Below are positions 51,521 through 59,572 of a stretch of DNA of 64,000 bases, one piece after another. The stretch is from Bradyrhizobium erythrophlei (GTDB lineage: Bacteria; Pseudomonadota; Alphaproteobacteria; Rhizobiales; Xanthobacteraceae): assembly GCF_900129425.1 (NCBI RefSeq), contig NZ_LT670817.1, forward strand, positions 6,386,001-6,450,000, written 5' to 3'. Below the pieces are notes generated by a model. The model did no database searches and was not told the DNA's origin. It was given only the letters and a program-made list of their open reading frames with translations. The position numbers were made by a program, and so were the translations under genes. Numbering within the stretch: position 1 is the first letter of the stretch; every line of letters starts with the position of its first letter.

Positions 51521-51753
51521 AACGCTTTCCTTCCATAATTTTTGACGACGCTGACCGCCTCATGTGCCCATCCTGCGAAGCACTGCGTATCGCAGTAGAT
51601 CAATCGCGTCTGTGAATCACGAACGTAGCCTTTCTCAATAAGGCCACCGCACACTGCGCAGTGTTGGTCCGCGCATGGGACACGGTTATTGACGACAACG
51701 AACCGAATTGCCCGTGGAAATCTGCTGGTGGCGAAAGTCAGATCGGTACTCAT
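51517..51753 (-). CDS. Small zinc-ribbon-like hypothetical protein
   Basis: The 78-residue protein carries CADQHCAVCGG and YCDTQC, four to five Cys arranged as two knuckles, so it likely binds zinc. It has no membrane segment. I start it at the second Met (51753), where GTGGA precedes; 51762 is also possible. It overlaps the next gene by four bases (ATGA), so the two are co-translated. A palindrome lies 134 bases upstream at 51887. Confidence 0.6.
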   Translation of the reverse strand: MSTDLTFATSRFPRAIRFVVVNNRVPCADQHCAVCGGLIEKGYVRDSQTRLIYCDTQCFAGWAHEAVSVVKNYGRKAL

Positions 51754-51886
51754 GTTCCACATTCATCGGTTCGGAAGTGAGCAAGGGCAGAGCCGTGCAT
51801 GTTCTAAGTGACACTCATTTTGGCGGTTTGACGTGTCGAAATCGATTGCACGCAGGTAGCGCGGAATAGTTCTCTAGTTTTGTGCG

Positions 51887-51902
51887 CTAAGCCAACGCTT
51901 AG
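51887..51902. promoter_or_regulatory. CTAAGC-N4-GCTTAG palindrome, copy 1
   Basis: CTAAGCCAACGCTTAG is a perfect 6-base inverted repeat with a 4-base centre, followed by GG. It lies in the gap upstream of the zinc-ribbon gene (start 51753). Two close relatives are at 54981 and 55826. The rest of 51754-52084 holds nothing else I can identify. Confidence 0.55.
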
Positions 51903-52084
51903 GGTTGTTGGCGAGGCCTGGGGCTTTCCGGGACCCTACGCGGCGACGCAGCTGAAGGTGGGCACCTGCGTGCGACGTTAACGGGTACGTCGGGTTAGAA
52001 CGGCAGCACTGCGAAATGTCGGCTTTTGTGTGTAAAAACACGGACATTCGTGGGCGGGCAGGCGCGGCAGAGCGCACGACCGCA

Positions 52085-52436
52085 TTAGATGCGGATCGCT
52101 TCCATCAACCCGCCAACGCCCGGAATGCTCATTGCCCGTTTCATATTGTAGGCCAGGACGTGCAGTGCCATTTCGGTGCTGACGTTTTTGAGCGTTTTCA
52201 TCTGGAAGTGCGTCGCTCCCATCCAAGATTTTATCGTGCCGGCTCGACTGCACCCGATTGAGGTAGCCGTAGACGTAAATCTTCAGCAACGTCGCCGGAT
52301 GATAGGCTGGCCTTCCTGTCGCCTCCGGCTCGACGCCGCCAAAGCCCAACCTGCCCAGATTAAGCCCTTCGACAAAGACATCGATCGCCCGGACCGGATT
52401 ATTCTCGGACAAATAGTCTTGTCGCTCGGAAATCAC
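52085..52436 (-). pseudogene. IS1182-type transposase remnant with internal deletion
   Basis: The minus strand begins in the N-terminal region of an IS1182-type transposase (SENNPVRAIDVFVEG; ATGRPAYHPATLLKIYVYGYLNRVQSSR) and, after about 52240, continues in another frame with its C-terminus (KSWMGATHFQMKTLKN, STEMALHVLAYNMKRAM, GLMEAIRI) to a TAA at 52085. The DDE core between them is missing, as are the first 20 or so residues. No terminal repeats were recognised. It touches the stop codon of the membrane protein gene at 52437. Confidence 0.85.
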
Positions 52437-53147
52437 TTAACTCAAGAGGCCCACCGCGCGCGATGCTACAAGAGCAATGGTTGCGAGCGAAATGGCAGAT
52501 TCCGCCATCATAAGCAGCTTGGCCCTTACTGTAAGTGGGAGTGTGTCGGTGGGCGAAAATGCGGTTGCAGTTGTAAACGCCAAAAATAGGTAATCAACAA
52601 AGCCGGGAGACCAGTTTGGAAACTGTGTACGAGCGAAAGTCGTCTGTTGTTGCGCGAAAAGAAAATCGCTCCTCGGGTCTGGCGCCAGCCCCTTTAAGGG
52701 GGGACCACCATGATCCAACGCCCAGAACCAAAGCGCAAACAATACGATGTTGGTGGCCCAAATGTTTAGTGAGTCTAAAAGGAGCGTTCGACCGGTGCCA
52801 GCATGACCGGACAACATTGCTGCAACTAGTCGAATAAGTACGCCAGAATTCACCAGCGTGACCACGGCGGTCAAAACAATTGCTAGGCGTCGGAGCATTC
52901 TCCTAAGGTCGCCGACAGAATGCCACTGCTTATCCGTTGATGCTTTCCGCGCACGCTTTTGTACCCACGCAGTGCCGATTGATAAGGGAATCAAGAGCGC
53001 AAGCTCCAGACAAGGCGCGAACCAACGTGGCCCGACTGTAAGGTCATTCACGATACCAATTTGAAGTCCTACGATTACCAAAATGGCCACGCGCGCGAGC
53101 CAGAAATCAACGAGATAGGTTGCTAGGTGTCTTTGGGAACCGGGCAT
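52437..53147 (-). CDS. Uncharacterised inner-membrane protein (DUF1345-like)
   Basis: The 236-residue protein has about five membrane helices (around residues 15-30, 38-58, 85-110, 128-150 and 205-230) and the C-terminal segment FVDYLFLAFTTATAFSPTDTLPLTVRAKLLMMAE, which I recognise from small uncharacterised membrane proteins with an ion-channel-like ending. I start it at MPGSQRHLATYLVDFW; the frame extends to 53255 without recognisable sequence and overlaps the upstream gene there. The stop borders the IS1182 remnant, so a few C-terminal residues may be lost. Confidence 0.65.
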   Translation of the reverse strand: MPGSQRHLATYLVDFWLARVAILVIVGLQIGIVNDLTVGPRWFAPCLELALLIPLSIGTAWVQKRARKASTDKQWHSVGDLRRMLRRLAIVLTAVVTLVNSGVLIRLVAAMLSGHAGTGRTLLLDSLNIWATNIVLFALWFWALDHGGPPLKGLAPDPRSDFLFAQQQTTFARTQFPNWSPGFVDYLFLAFTTATAFSPTDTLPLTVRAKLLMMAESAISLATIALVASRAVGLLS

Positions 53148-53251
53148 ATGGCCAGCAACTTTCAATTCTTGTCCATGGGCCAAAAACGTTTGTGTCGAGA
53201 ATCTTCGTGGACGACAGTATGCCGTACAACATCGCGAATTGATGCCCCTAA

Positions 53252-53701
53252 TCAACTACGCAAGGCATAAAGCTCTGCTTTACAAGCCTCAGTGAAATCT
53301 TCCAGCGGATTATCCCAATGGATGCTGGTGCCTTCTAGGTGCTTTCGCATATCGTCGAACGTCTTGTTAGAGTCTGCGTATGCTCCAGTAACTTTTCGGA
53401 TCACCTGTTCTGCGGCGTGGAGGACGGGACTGGAGGAGATTAGGCGCATCCGCTCCATGACCGCGTAAAGCCCCGCTAGAACGTCGGGCCCCTCGGCCTG
53501 TTTGCCCCATGCTTCTGTTAAACGTTTCGATGCCTCTATGATAAATTCTGCGTACAGCGTCTCCCGCTTAGCCGCCTCCTGTAGAAGCAGTTGGATTCGA
53601 AGCTGCCTGTGTTGTGTGAGCCAGGAAGCGGCGAAGGTTGAAACTCCACCGATTAGCGAGCCGATTAGTGCAGAAGTGGCGGATAATATTGCCGGGTCCA
53701 T
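53252..53701 (-). CDS. Hypothetical membrane-anchored coiled-coil protein
   Basis: The 149-residue protein starts MDPAILSATSALIGSLIGGVSTFAASWLTQ, a single membrane helix, then a long helical stretch (HRQLRIQLLLQEAAKRETLYAEFIIEASKRL) predicted to form a coiled coil in the cytoplasm. I recognise the layout from uncharacterised proteins of many proteobacteria but not a function. The ATG at 53701 follows a G-rich stretch. It lies upstream of the membrane protein at 52437 and may act with it. Confidence 0.6.
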   Translation of the reverse strand: MDPAILSATSALIGSLIGGVSTFAASWLTQHRQLRIQLLLQEAAKRETLYAEFIIEASKRLTEAWGKQAEGPDVLAGLYAVMERMRLISSSPVLHAAEQVIRKVTGAYADSNKTFDDMRKHLEGTSIHWDNPLEDFTEACKAELYALRS

Positions 53702-53768
53702 TGCACAGCCCCCGTTCTGACTTGTCACTCAAATTGTCCATAACTCCGACGGCAAGAAGCCCTAACAA

Positions 53769-54107
53769 TCAGCGCCAGCCGACGGTTCCTGCTTTCGACT
53801 CTTCCGGCAATTCCGCAGCCTGTTTTGCTATCTCCAGGCAGGTCAGCAATTCAACGTAGCTGGGCGCACGATCGAGCCCAGCAAAATGCTCGCACTGACT
53901 GCGCTGTGCTGCGTTGTACCGGGTTCACTCGTGCTCGAGCCTGGTCCGTGCATCGTTTTCATCATGCTGGCACGCTGCAGCAGTCCCCCGCGGTAGGCCC
54001 ACTGCGGCGGCCGGGCGGCAGGTACGCTCGACGTCAAATTTCGGCACCGTATCGGCGGCGAGAAGGACGTGCGAGACGGTCAAGATGATCGGCAATAGCG
54101 CAGGCAT
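53769..54107 (-). pseudogene. Secreted Cys-containing protein gene with an in-frame stop
   Basis: The ATG at 54107 follows GGAGGA and codes a signal peptide (MPALLPIILTVSHVLLAADTV) and PKFDVERTCRPA... as far as ARTRLEHE. A TGA at 53925-53927 ends the frame, but the same frame continues TRYNAAQRSQCEHF, then LDRAPSYVELLTCLEIAKQ to a stop at 53769. Relatives I recall read Trp (TGG) at the stop position, so one base change made a nonsense mutation. An intact protein would have 112 residues and be periplasmic, of unknown role. Confidence 0.7.
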
Positions 54108-54651
54108 GATATGTCCTCCGCTGGCGCCAAGTTCCCAGTCTCACATTCCCAGCCGGATCATGTTGCAAGGCGCCGAATTTCCGCGAAGTAGCTCGCTGCT
54201 CCTGTGGCTCACGCTCGCGTTTTGCATCTCTACGTTCCTTTTCCGCAAAACGCCTGGAGTGAGTCAGGCAATATTCGGTTGGGGAGATTCCTGTGATCTT
54301 TCGGAACGCCGCCGAAAACGAACTCGTTCGGCTGAAGCCGAGTGCAAGACCGATTTCGGCAATCGACAATGCCGAACCTGCCAGCAGTGTTTTGCTTCGC
54401 TCGATCCGTTGTTGAATGACATAGCGATGCGGCGGTATTCCAAATGACCGTTTGAATGCGCGGCTGAAACAGTGTGAAGTTAGATAAACAAAACGTGCCA
54501 GCGCGTGGACCGTTATGGATTCGGCGATGTGCTTTTCGATGTAGGCCGCGACTACAAGTTGCTGCCACGCAGCGAGCCCACTCCTCGCTTGCACCCGGAT
54601 CTTTCTGGCGTGAACGGGAAAGCGAGGTCGCTGATGCAAGTTCGTGATCAT
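54034..54651 (-). CDS. AraC-family transcriptional regulator
   Basis: The 205-residue protein consists mainly of the two AraC helix-turn-helix motifs: AAYIEKHIAESITVHALARFVYLTSHCFSRAFKRSFG and SALSIAEIGLALGFSRTSSFSAAFRKITGISPTEY. There is no room for the usual sensor domain. The ATG at 54651 has AAGGA upstream; the frame extends to 54915 with unrelated residues. After SPTEY, where such proteins end, about 75 basic residues follow and overlap the start of the pseudogene at 54107, so a late frameshift or lost stop is likely. Confidence 0.75.
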   Translation of the reverse strand: MITNLHQRPRFPVHARKIRVQARSGLAAWQQLVVAAYIEKHIAESITVHALARFVYLTSHCFSRAFKRSFGIPPHRYVIQQRIERSKTLLAGSALSIAEIGLALGFSRTSSFSAAFRKITGISPTEYCLTHSRRFAEKERRDAKREREPQEQRATSRKFGALQHDPAGNVRLGTWRQRRTYHACAIADHLDRLARPSRRRYGAEI

Positions 54652-54980
54652 GCCGGATTGTCCTTTTGATTCAAGTCGAGAGGCGACGGTCGAGCATGCG
54701 AACCTATTGGCGGGTTCATTGCGCGAGAGCCGTCTACGCCTTCGCGGCAGGACGGTGGGGGCAGCCACCTGGGATCGATGTGGCGTCCTGTCCTCCCACG
54801 ATGATCGCAATCGATGTCGAACCTGATTCGATGTTTCCACAACGAGTTCCTCACATTGTGTTGGTGGCCTGCAGACTCCCGCAGTGCTCGCCTGTCTCTC
54901 GCGTGACGCAAACATCGCGAATTGGGACGCCGCAGTCTATTGTGCGTGGGTCGTGCCGGATTCGCTTGTGGTTGGCGAGA

Positions 54981-54996
54981 TTAAGCGATGGCTTAG
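54981..54996. promoter_or_regulatory. TTAAGC-N4-GCTTAG palindrome, copy 2
   Basis: TTAAGCGATGGCTTAG matches the palindromes at 51887 and 55826 except for the first base. It lies in the 430-base gap (54652-55082) between the AraC and FixJ-like genes, which otherwise holds no gene I can support. Confidence 0.5.
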
Positions 54997-55082
54997 AAAC
55001 GACGCGGGACCGATAGACTTAGGAGCCGACTCCGCTTTTCTGGTGCGACCTTAAGATGTCCCGCTGTTCAATCATGTGCGAG

Positions 55083-55718
55083 CTAAGAGCGTAGCGGCTT
55101 TTCTGTTGCGAGGTTGAGGCGATCCGCCATTCGGCTGAGCTCCGGAAGCGAACGGGCCTTCATCTTTCGCATCAGGTGGGTACGATGCACCTTCACCGTG
55201 GATTCGGCGATGCCGATGTCGTTCGCAATCTGCTTGTTGAGGCGACCGGCCGTAACCTGGATCATGACCTCGCGCTCGCGGGAGCTAAGTGTCGCGAAAC
55301 GCTCCCTGAGCGCAGCCAATGCCCTGTCGCTCTCCCGACGAGCACGATCGCGCGCGAGCCCGGCCTCCACAGCATCGAGGAGTTCCTGATCACGAAACGG
55401 TTTTGTGAGGAACTCAATGGCCCCCCCCTTCATCGCCTGCACGGTCATCGGGACGTCGGCGTGCGCTGTAATGAAGATGATTGGCACTTGCCTGTTCGCC
55501 GCGGCAAGATCACGCTGAAGCTCGAGACCGCTTCGCCCGGGCATTCTCACGTCGAGCACCAGACAAGTCGGTCCGTCCGACAGCTTGGCCTTGGAAAAAT
55601 CGGCAACAGACGAAAATTGCTGGATGTCCAAGCCGACCGAGCGCAAGAGTCGCACGACCGAATCGCGAAACTCGGCATCGTCGTCGATGATCACGACGCT
55701 GGGCTTGGCTTCAGGCAT
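55083..55718 (-). CDS. FixJ/NarL-type response regulator
   Basis: The 211-residue protein has a receiver (acidic residues in VIIDDDAEFRDS, phospho-acceptor Asp56 in LVLDVRMPG, Lys in FLTKPFRDQEL) and a LuxR-type HTH (LSSREREVMIQVTAGRLNKQIANDIGIAESTVKVHRTHLMRKM). It resembles FixJ and TodT/StyR-like regulators that pair with multi-PAS kinases. I start it at 55718 after TGGGG; the frame extends to 55778. The kinase at 56334 is the likely partner. The palindrome at 55826 lies in its promoter. Confidence 0.88.
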   Translation of the reverse strand: MPEAKPSVVIIDDDAEFRDSVVRLLRSVGLDIQQFSSVADFSKAKLSDGPTCLVLDVRMPGRSGLELQRDLAAANRQVPIIFITAHADVPMTVQAMKGGAIEFLTKPFRDQELLDAVEAGLARDRARRESDRALAALRERFATLSSREREVMIQVTAGRLNKQIANDIGIAESTVKVHRTHLMRKMKARSLPELSRMADRLNLATEKPLRS

Positions 55719-55825
55719 CCCCAGACCATGCAAAATGGGCCGCCTTGTTCCTGCTGGAATGGTATTTATTCTACTCACAATCCGTTGCCACCAACAGCCC
55801 CCTACCTAAGCGAATAGTCGAGCGC

Positions 55826-55841
55826 ATAAGCCATCGCTTAG
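55826..55841. promoter_or_regulatory. ATAAGC-N4-GCTTAG palindrome, copy 3
   Basis: ATAAGCCATCGCTTAG, followed by GG, lies midway in the divergent gap between the FixJ-like gene (start 55718) and the receiver gene (start 55947). A further half-site CCTAAGCGA is at 55805-55813. It shares size and spacing with the sites at 51887 and 54981. Confidence 0.55.
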
Positions 55842-55946
55842 GGCAGCCGGCATTGCTTTGTCGGGACGCTTCGCCGACATTAATAGCATGCAGCGCGGCA
55901 TTTGGACAGCCACCGATACCGTGGGGCCAAACCAGTTGAACCGAAA

Positions 55947-56339
55947 ATGGCGAAACGTACATTGATCTCGGTTGTCGAGGATGATCAGCCCTTTCGCGAA
56001 TCCATGAGAAAACTCATGACCGCGCTGGGCTACACTGTCGAAGCGTTTTCCTCGGCAGCTGATTTTCTGGCATCACCCATATTGCCTGCAACCGGGTGCC
56101 TGGTCACCGACGTCCAGATGCCTGGAATGAGCGGGGTTGAGCTCCACAGACATCTCGTCGATAGGGGCCACGTGATTCCGACGATTCTCGTCACTGCCTA
56201 TCCGGATGACATCACCCGAAACCGCGCCTTGAAGGATGGAGTGGTTTGTTACCTTAGCAAACCCGTGGATGATGAGCATCTGGAACGCTGCCTTCGTTCG
56301 GCTCTCGAGTCTGGAAAGCCGCATGAAGAGCACTCATGA
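55947..56339 (+). CDS. Single-domain response regulator (receiver)
   Basis: The 130-residue receiver has SVVEDDQPFRES, phospho-acceptor Asp55 in LVTDVQMPGMSG, Thr/Ser in ILVTAYPDD and Lys in YLSKPVDDEHL. It has no output domain, so it acts through protein contacts or as a phosphate sink. It is an intact relative of the broken receivers at 42233 and 45451. The start at MAKRTL has no strong ribosome-binding site. It converges on the kinase gene with a six-base overlap. Confidence 0.85.
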   Translation: MAKRTLISVVEDDQPFRESMRKLMTALGYTVEAFSSAADFLASPILPATGCLVTDVQMPGMSGVELHRHLVDRGHVIPTILVTAYPDDITRNRALKDGVVCYLSKPVDDEHLERCLRSALESGKPHEEHS

Positions 56340-59288
56340 ACCCTGCGGGCTTGCAGGCAGAGTGAACTGAAATACCGCGCCCCGAGGCCGATTGGCCTCT
56401 GCCCACAGTCGACCTCCATGAGCGGTGATGATGGACCGGCAAATCGAGAGTCCCATTCCGATTCCAGCATTCTTTGTGGTGTAGAACGCCGCGAAAACCT
56501 TATCGAGACGCTCCGGATCAATTCCTGGCCCTGAATCTTGCACTGCGACCAACACATCGCTCGTCTGGCCCTGCTTGGTGCTGATCGACAACTCGCGCGC
56601 GTCCTCCTCGACTGAGCTCATCGCTTCCACGGCATTCAGGATCAGATTCAAGATGACTTGTTGCAATTGAACACGATCGCCGTGAACGAGCAGCGACCCC
56701 TTCAGAGTGGTACGGACCAAAACCCCATTCTTTGTGATTGCGCTCTGCACCATCTCGATAACCTCGTCGATCGCCTCGTTGAGGTCGAAAGGCTCGCTTC
56801 GTGGAGGCGCCTTCTGGATGTGATCGCGCATGCGATCAACGATGCCTTTGGCCCGATCGGCATCCCTGACAATGCAGGCGAGCGCCTCTTTGACTTCGGG
56901 CAGGTTTGGCGGGCTCATTTCCAAAAAGCGCATTCCTGCACGCGCATTGTTGCGGGCCGTGGCGATGGGGTGCAGGATTTCGTGAGCCAGCGAGGCGGCC
57001 AATTCGCCCATTATGCTCACACGATTCATGTGCGCGAGATTCGACTCCAACTGGCGAAGTCTCTCGTGCTCCTCTTGCGCGCGTTTACGTTCCGTCACAT
57101 CGATGTGCGTAGCGACCATCTCGACGCGTTCTCCCTGCGCGGAGAGCATAGGCTGGCCCGTAGCTTCGATATATTTGACCGTTCCATCGGGAAGTACGAT
57201 TCTGAACTCGAACGCAAGATCTCTCCTCGCATGCAAGGCCTCGTCGGTCGCCGCATTCACTCTCTCGCGATCATCTGGATGTATGCGTTGCAATACAGTT
57301 TCCCGGTCCGGAAGTCCCTGCAGCGGATCAAATCCCCATATCCGGTAACTTTCCTCTGACCAATAAACAGCCGCGGTGGCGTTGAAGGCCAAGGTCCCGG
57401 TGTGGCTCAGCCGCTGTGCCTCGGCCAGATAAGCTTCGCTGCGTCGCAGTGCCTCTTCTACCCTCTTTCGCTCGGTGATGTGCCGCCCCACGCCGCGGTA
57501 GCCGATGAAACGTCCCGATTTGTCAAATACCGGCAGCCCATAGACCGACACATAGCGCTTGCCACCGTCGGACGCAGGTCGCGCGAGCTCAAAATCTCGG
57601 AATGGCAGGTGGGCATCGAGCGTCTCGCGGTGCTTGCGCCAGGCCTCGGCGTCAGGCTCGAGGTAAGGCACTTCCCAGCGAGTCTTGCCGATCTCGGAGC
57701 CCGGCGCCGGCGCGTCAGCTAGCCCTTCAGCAAACACCTGGCGGATAAAGCGATGCTGCGCGTCGCTCTCCCAGTACACGTCGAAGGAGAATTGAACGAT
57801 GGTCCGAAAGCGCTCCTCGCTCTCCCGCAGTTCATCCTCTGCGCGCTTGCGCTCGGAGATATCGCGCACCAAGCACAAATACCGGCGTCCGCCTTGCTCA
57901 AACTGGTTTAGGCGAACCTCCACCGGGAAAGAGGTGCCGTCCTTGCGCCGGTGGCGGGTCTCGAAAGTGATGGCTTCCCCGGCGACGGTGCGCTGCTTTA
58001 GACGTTGGATGGACGTACCGTCGAGACCGACATCGAAATCGCTTTTATGTTTGCCGATCAGTTCTTCCCTGCTGTAGCCCAGACCATGGCACGCTTGGCG
58101 GTTGACGTCGAGAATGGTCCAATCATCGTCAAGCAGCAAGAAGGCATCGGTCGCGTGATCCACGAAGATGCGGAAGCGCCCCTCGCTTGCGCGCAGCTCT
58201 TGCTCCGCCCGCTTGCGCTCGGTGATGTCGCGGTCCAGGGAAACGGCCAGCATTTGGCCCTCGTGCCAAAGCTCCCGAATGCTCACCTCGACGGGAAACA
58301 CGGTTCCATCCTTTCGGCGATGACGACCATCATAGGTCACGATTTTCCCTCCCCGGAGACGCTCCCGGATGCGTTGCAGAAGCGCCGGTGTCAGATCCGG
58401 ACCATAGTCGAACGCGGTCATCCCGATCAGTTCGTCGCGGCGATAGCCCAAGCTTTCGCACGCCTGGCGATTCACATCGAGAACGGTCGCATCCTCATTG
58501 TAGAGAAAGAACGCATCGGTTGCGTGGTCCACCACGGTGCGGAAGCGCGCCTCGCTCGCGCGCAGCTCGCGCTCGGCCTGTTTCAGCTCCGTGATGTCTT
58601 GCAGAACGCCAAACTTGCGCAGAGGTCGCCCCGAGCCGTCCCAGGTAACATCGCCCTGGCTGTGGACGATTCGCAGGGCCCCATCGGGACGCAGCACCCT
58701 ATATTCCACGTCGTAGCGTGGACCCCCACGGCGTACGGCTGCCGCAGCGGCATCGGCTACTCTCGCTCTGTCCTCGGGGTGAATCAATTCCAGCCATGGC
58801 GCAACAGGCCGCATTCCCAAGATCCGGCCAACCTCGGCCGAAACAGTTACGCGATCGGTAATCAAGTCATGCTGCCACCAACCAACATGCGCAATTCGAT
58901 GCGCCGTTTCCAACCGGAGATTGGTCTCGCCTAACTCTTCTTGCACGCGCCTAAGCTTCGTCGTTAGTGCGGTCACGACCAGCGATGTTGTGAGGAACAT
59001 CGCGATCCTCAGAATATCGTCCGGATCATCAACGCGGAACTCGAACAATGGCGGCACGAAGAAGTAGTTCAGGCAGGCGACGGCGACGATTGATAGAACG
59101 ACCGAGACGACAAAGCTGCCCAACAGCGAAACCAGCGCGATCCAAATCAGATAGGCTAAGGACGTCCTCCCGACGCCAAAGCCGATCTTAAAACAGACGA
59201 AGGTGATCAATGCTACGCCGGCAATACCCAGCAAAAACTGGGCGGCAACGGCGTGTAGTCGGGGTCTCTGCTTGTGTGTGATCTCCAT
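56334..59288 (-). CDS. Membrane-bound multi-PAS sensor histidine kinase
   Basis: The 984-residue kinase begins with a KdpD-like membrane domain (DUF4118, about residues 12-105, with FFVPPLFEFRVDDP), followed by five PAS/PAC domains in row (linkers such as DITERKRAEQELRASEGRF), then HisKA with phospho-acceptor His in SLAHEILHPIATARNN, and HATPase (LILNAVEAM, DSGPGIDPERL, GIGMGLSICRSI). The repeated PAS units are similar and probably arose by duplication. The input is unknown. The FixJ-like regulator and receiver next to it are the likely partners. The start at 59288 is preceded by GGTTGGG; 59345 is the alternative. Confidence 0.9.
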   Translation of the reverse strand: MEITHKQRPRLHAVAAQFLLGIAGVALITFVCFKIGFGVGRTSLAYLIWIALVSLLGSFVVSVVLSIVAVACLNYFFVPPLFEFRVDDPDDILRIAMFLTTSLVVTALTTKLRRVQEELGETNLRLETAHRIAHVGWWQHDLITDRVTVSAEVGRILGMRPVAPWLELIHPEDRARVADAAAAAVRRGGPRYDVEYRVLRPDGALRIVHSQGDVTWDGSGRPLRKFGVLQDITELKQAERELRASEARFRTVVDHATDAFFLYNEDATVLDVNRQACESLGYRRDELIGMTAFDYGPDLTPALLQRIRERLRGGKIVTYDGRHRRKDGTVFPVEVSIRELWHEGQMLAVSLDRDITERKRAEQELRASEGRFRIFVDHATDAFLLLDDDWTILDVNRQACHGLGYSREELIGKHKSDFDVGLDGTSIQRLKQRTVAGEAITFETRHRRKDGTSFPVEVRLNQFEQGGRRYLCLVRDISERKRAEDELRESEERFRTIVQFSFDVYWESDAQHRFIRQVFAEGLADAPAPGSEIGKTRWEVPYLEPDAEAWRKHRETLDAHLPFRDFELARPASDGGKRYVSVYGLPVFDKSGRFIGYRGVGRHITERKRVEEALRRSEAYLAEAQRLSHTGTLAFNATAAVYWSEESYRIWGFDPLQGLPDRETVLQRIHPDDRERVNAATDEALHARRDLAFEFRIVLPDGTVKYIEATGQPMLSAQGERVEMVATHIDVTERKRAQEEHERLRQLESNLAHMNRVSIMGELAASLAHEILHPIATARNNARAGMRFLEMSPPNLPEVKEALACIVRDADRAKGIVDRMRDHIQKAPPRSEPFDLNEAIDEVIEMVQSAITKNGVLVRTTLKGSLLVHGDRVQLQQVILNLILNAVEAMSSVEEDARELSISTKQGQTSDVLVAVQDSGPGIDPERLDKVFAAFYTTKNAGIGMGLSICRSIITAHGGRLWAEANRPRGAVFQFTLPASPQGS

Positions 59289-59572
59289 CCCAACCACGCC
59301 CCGAACGATGCTCACACAGCTGCGGGGACGCGGACAGCGGCCCAATCCCCTCCGGTCTCTCGAGTATAGTGCTTCCGCTTGCGCGAGCCGAAGCGGCTAA
59401 TCCGCGCAACCAGCAAGGAAGCATATGGTACGCTACTGGCGCTTTTAGGGGAAGATCTGCGGACCGTTGTCCGCACGCGTCGCGCTCTTCGTTCTTCCGC
59501 TGAACGCGTGAACTCCGTGTCGTGCCGAGCGTGCCTGACGTTTTGGGGCCGCCTGGCACCTCCCCCGCCGGA
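59289..59572. other. Gap between kinase and RND genes, nothing recognised
   Basis: This 284-base stretch separates the start of the kinase gene from the end of the RND pump gene on the same strand. It contains short frames only. I see no terminator with a clear T run and no operator. Confidence 0.5.

Noticed and set aside
52016..52589. Plus-strand frames over the IS1182 remnant
   Set aside because: They are shadows of the minus-strand transposase fragments, which match a known family.
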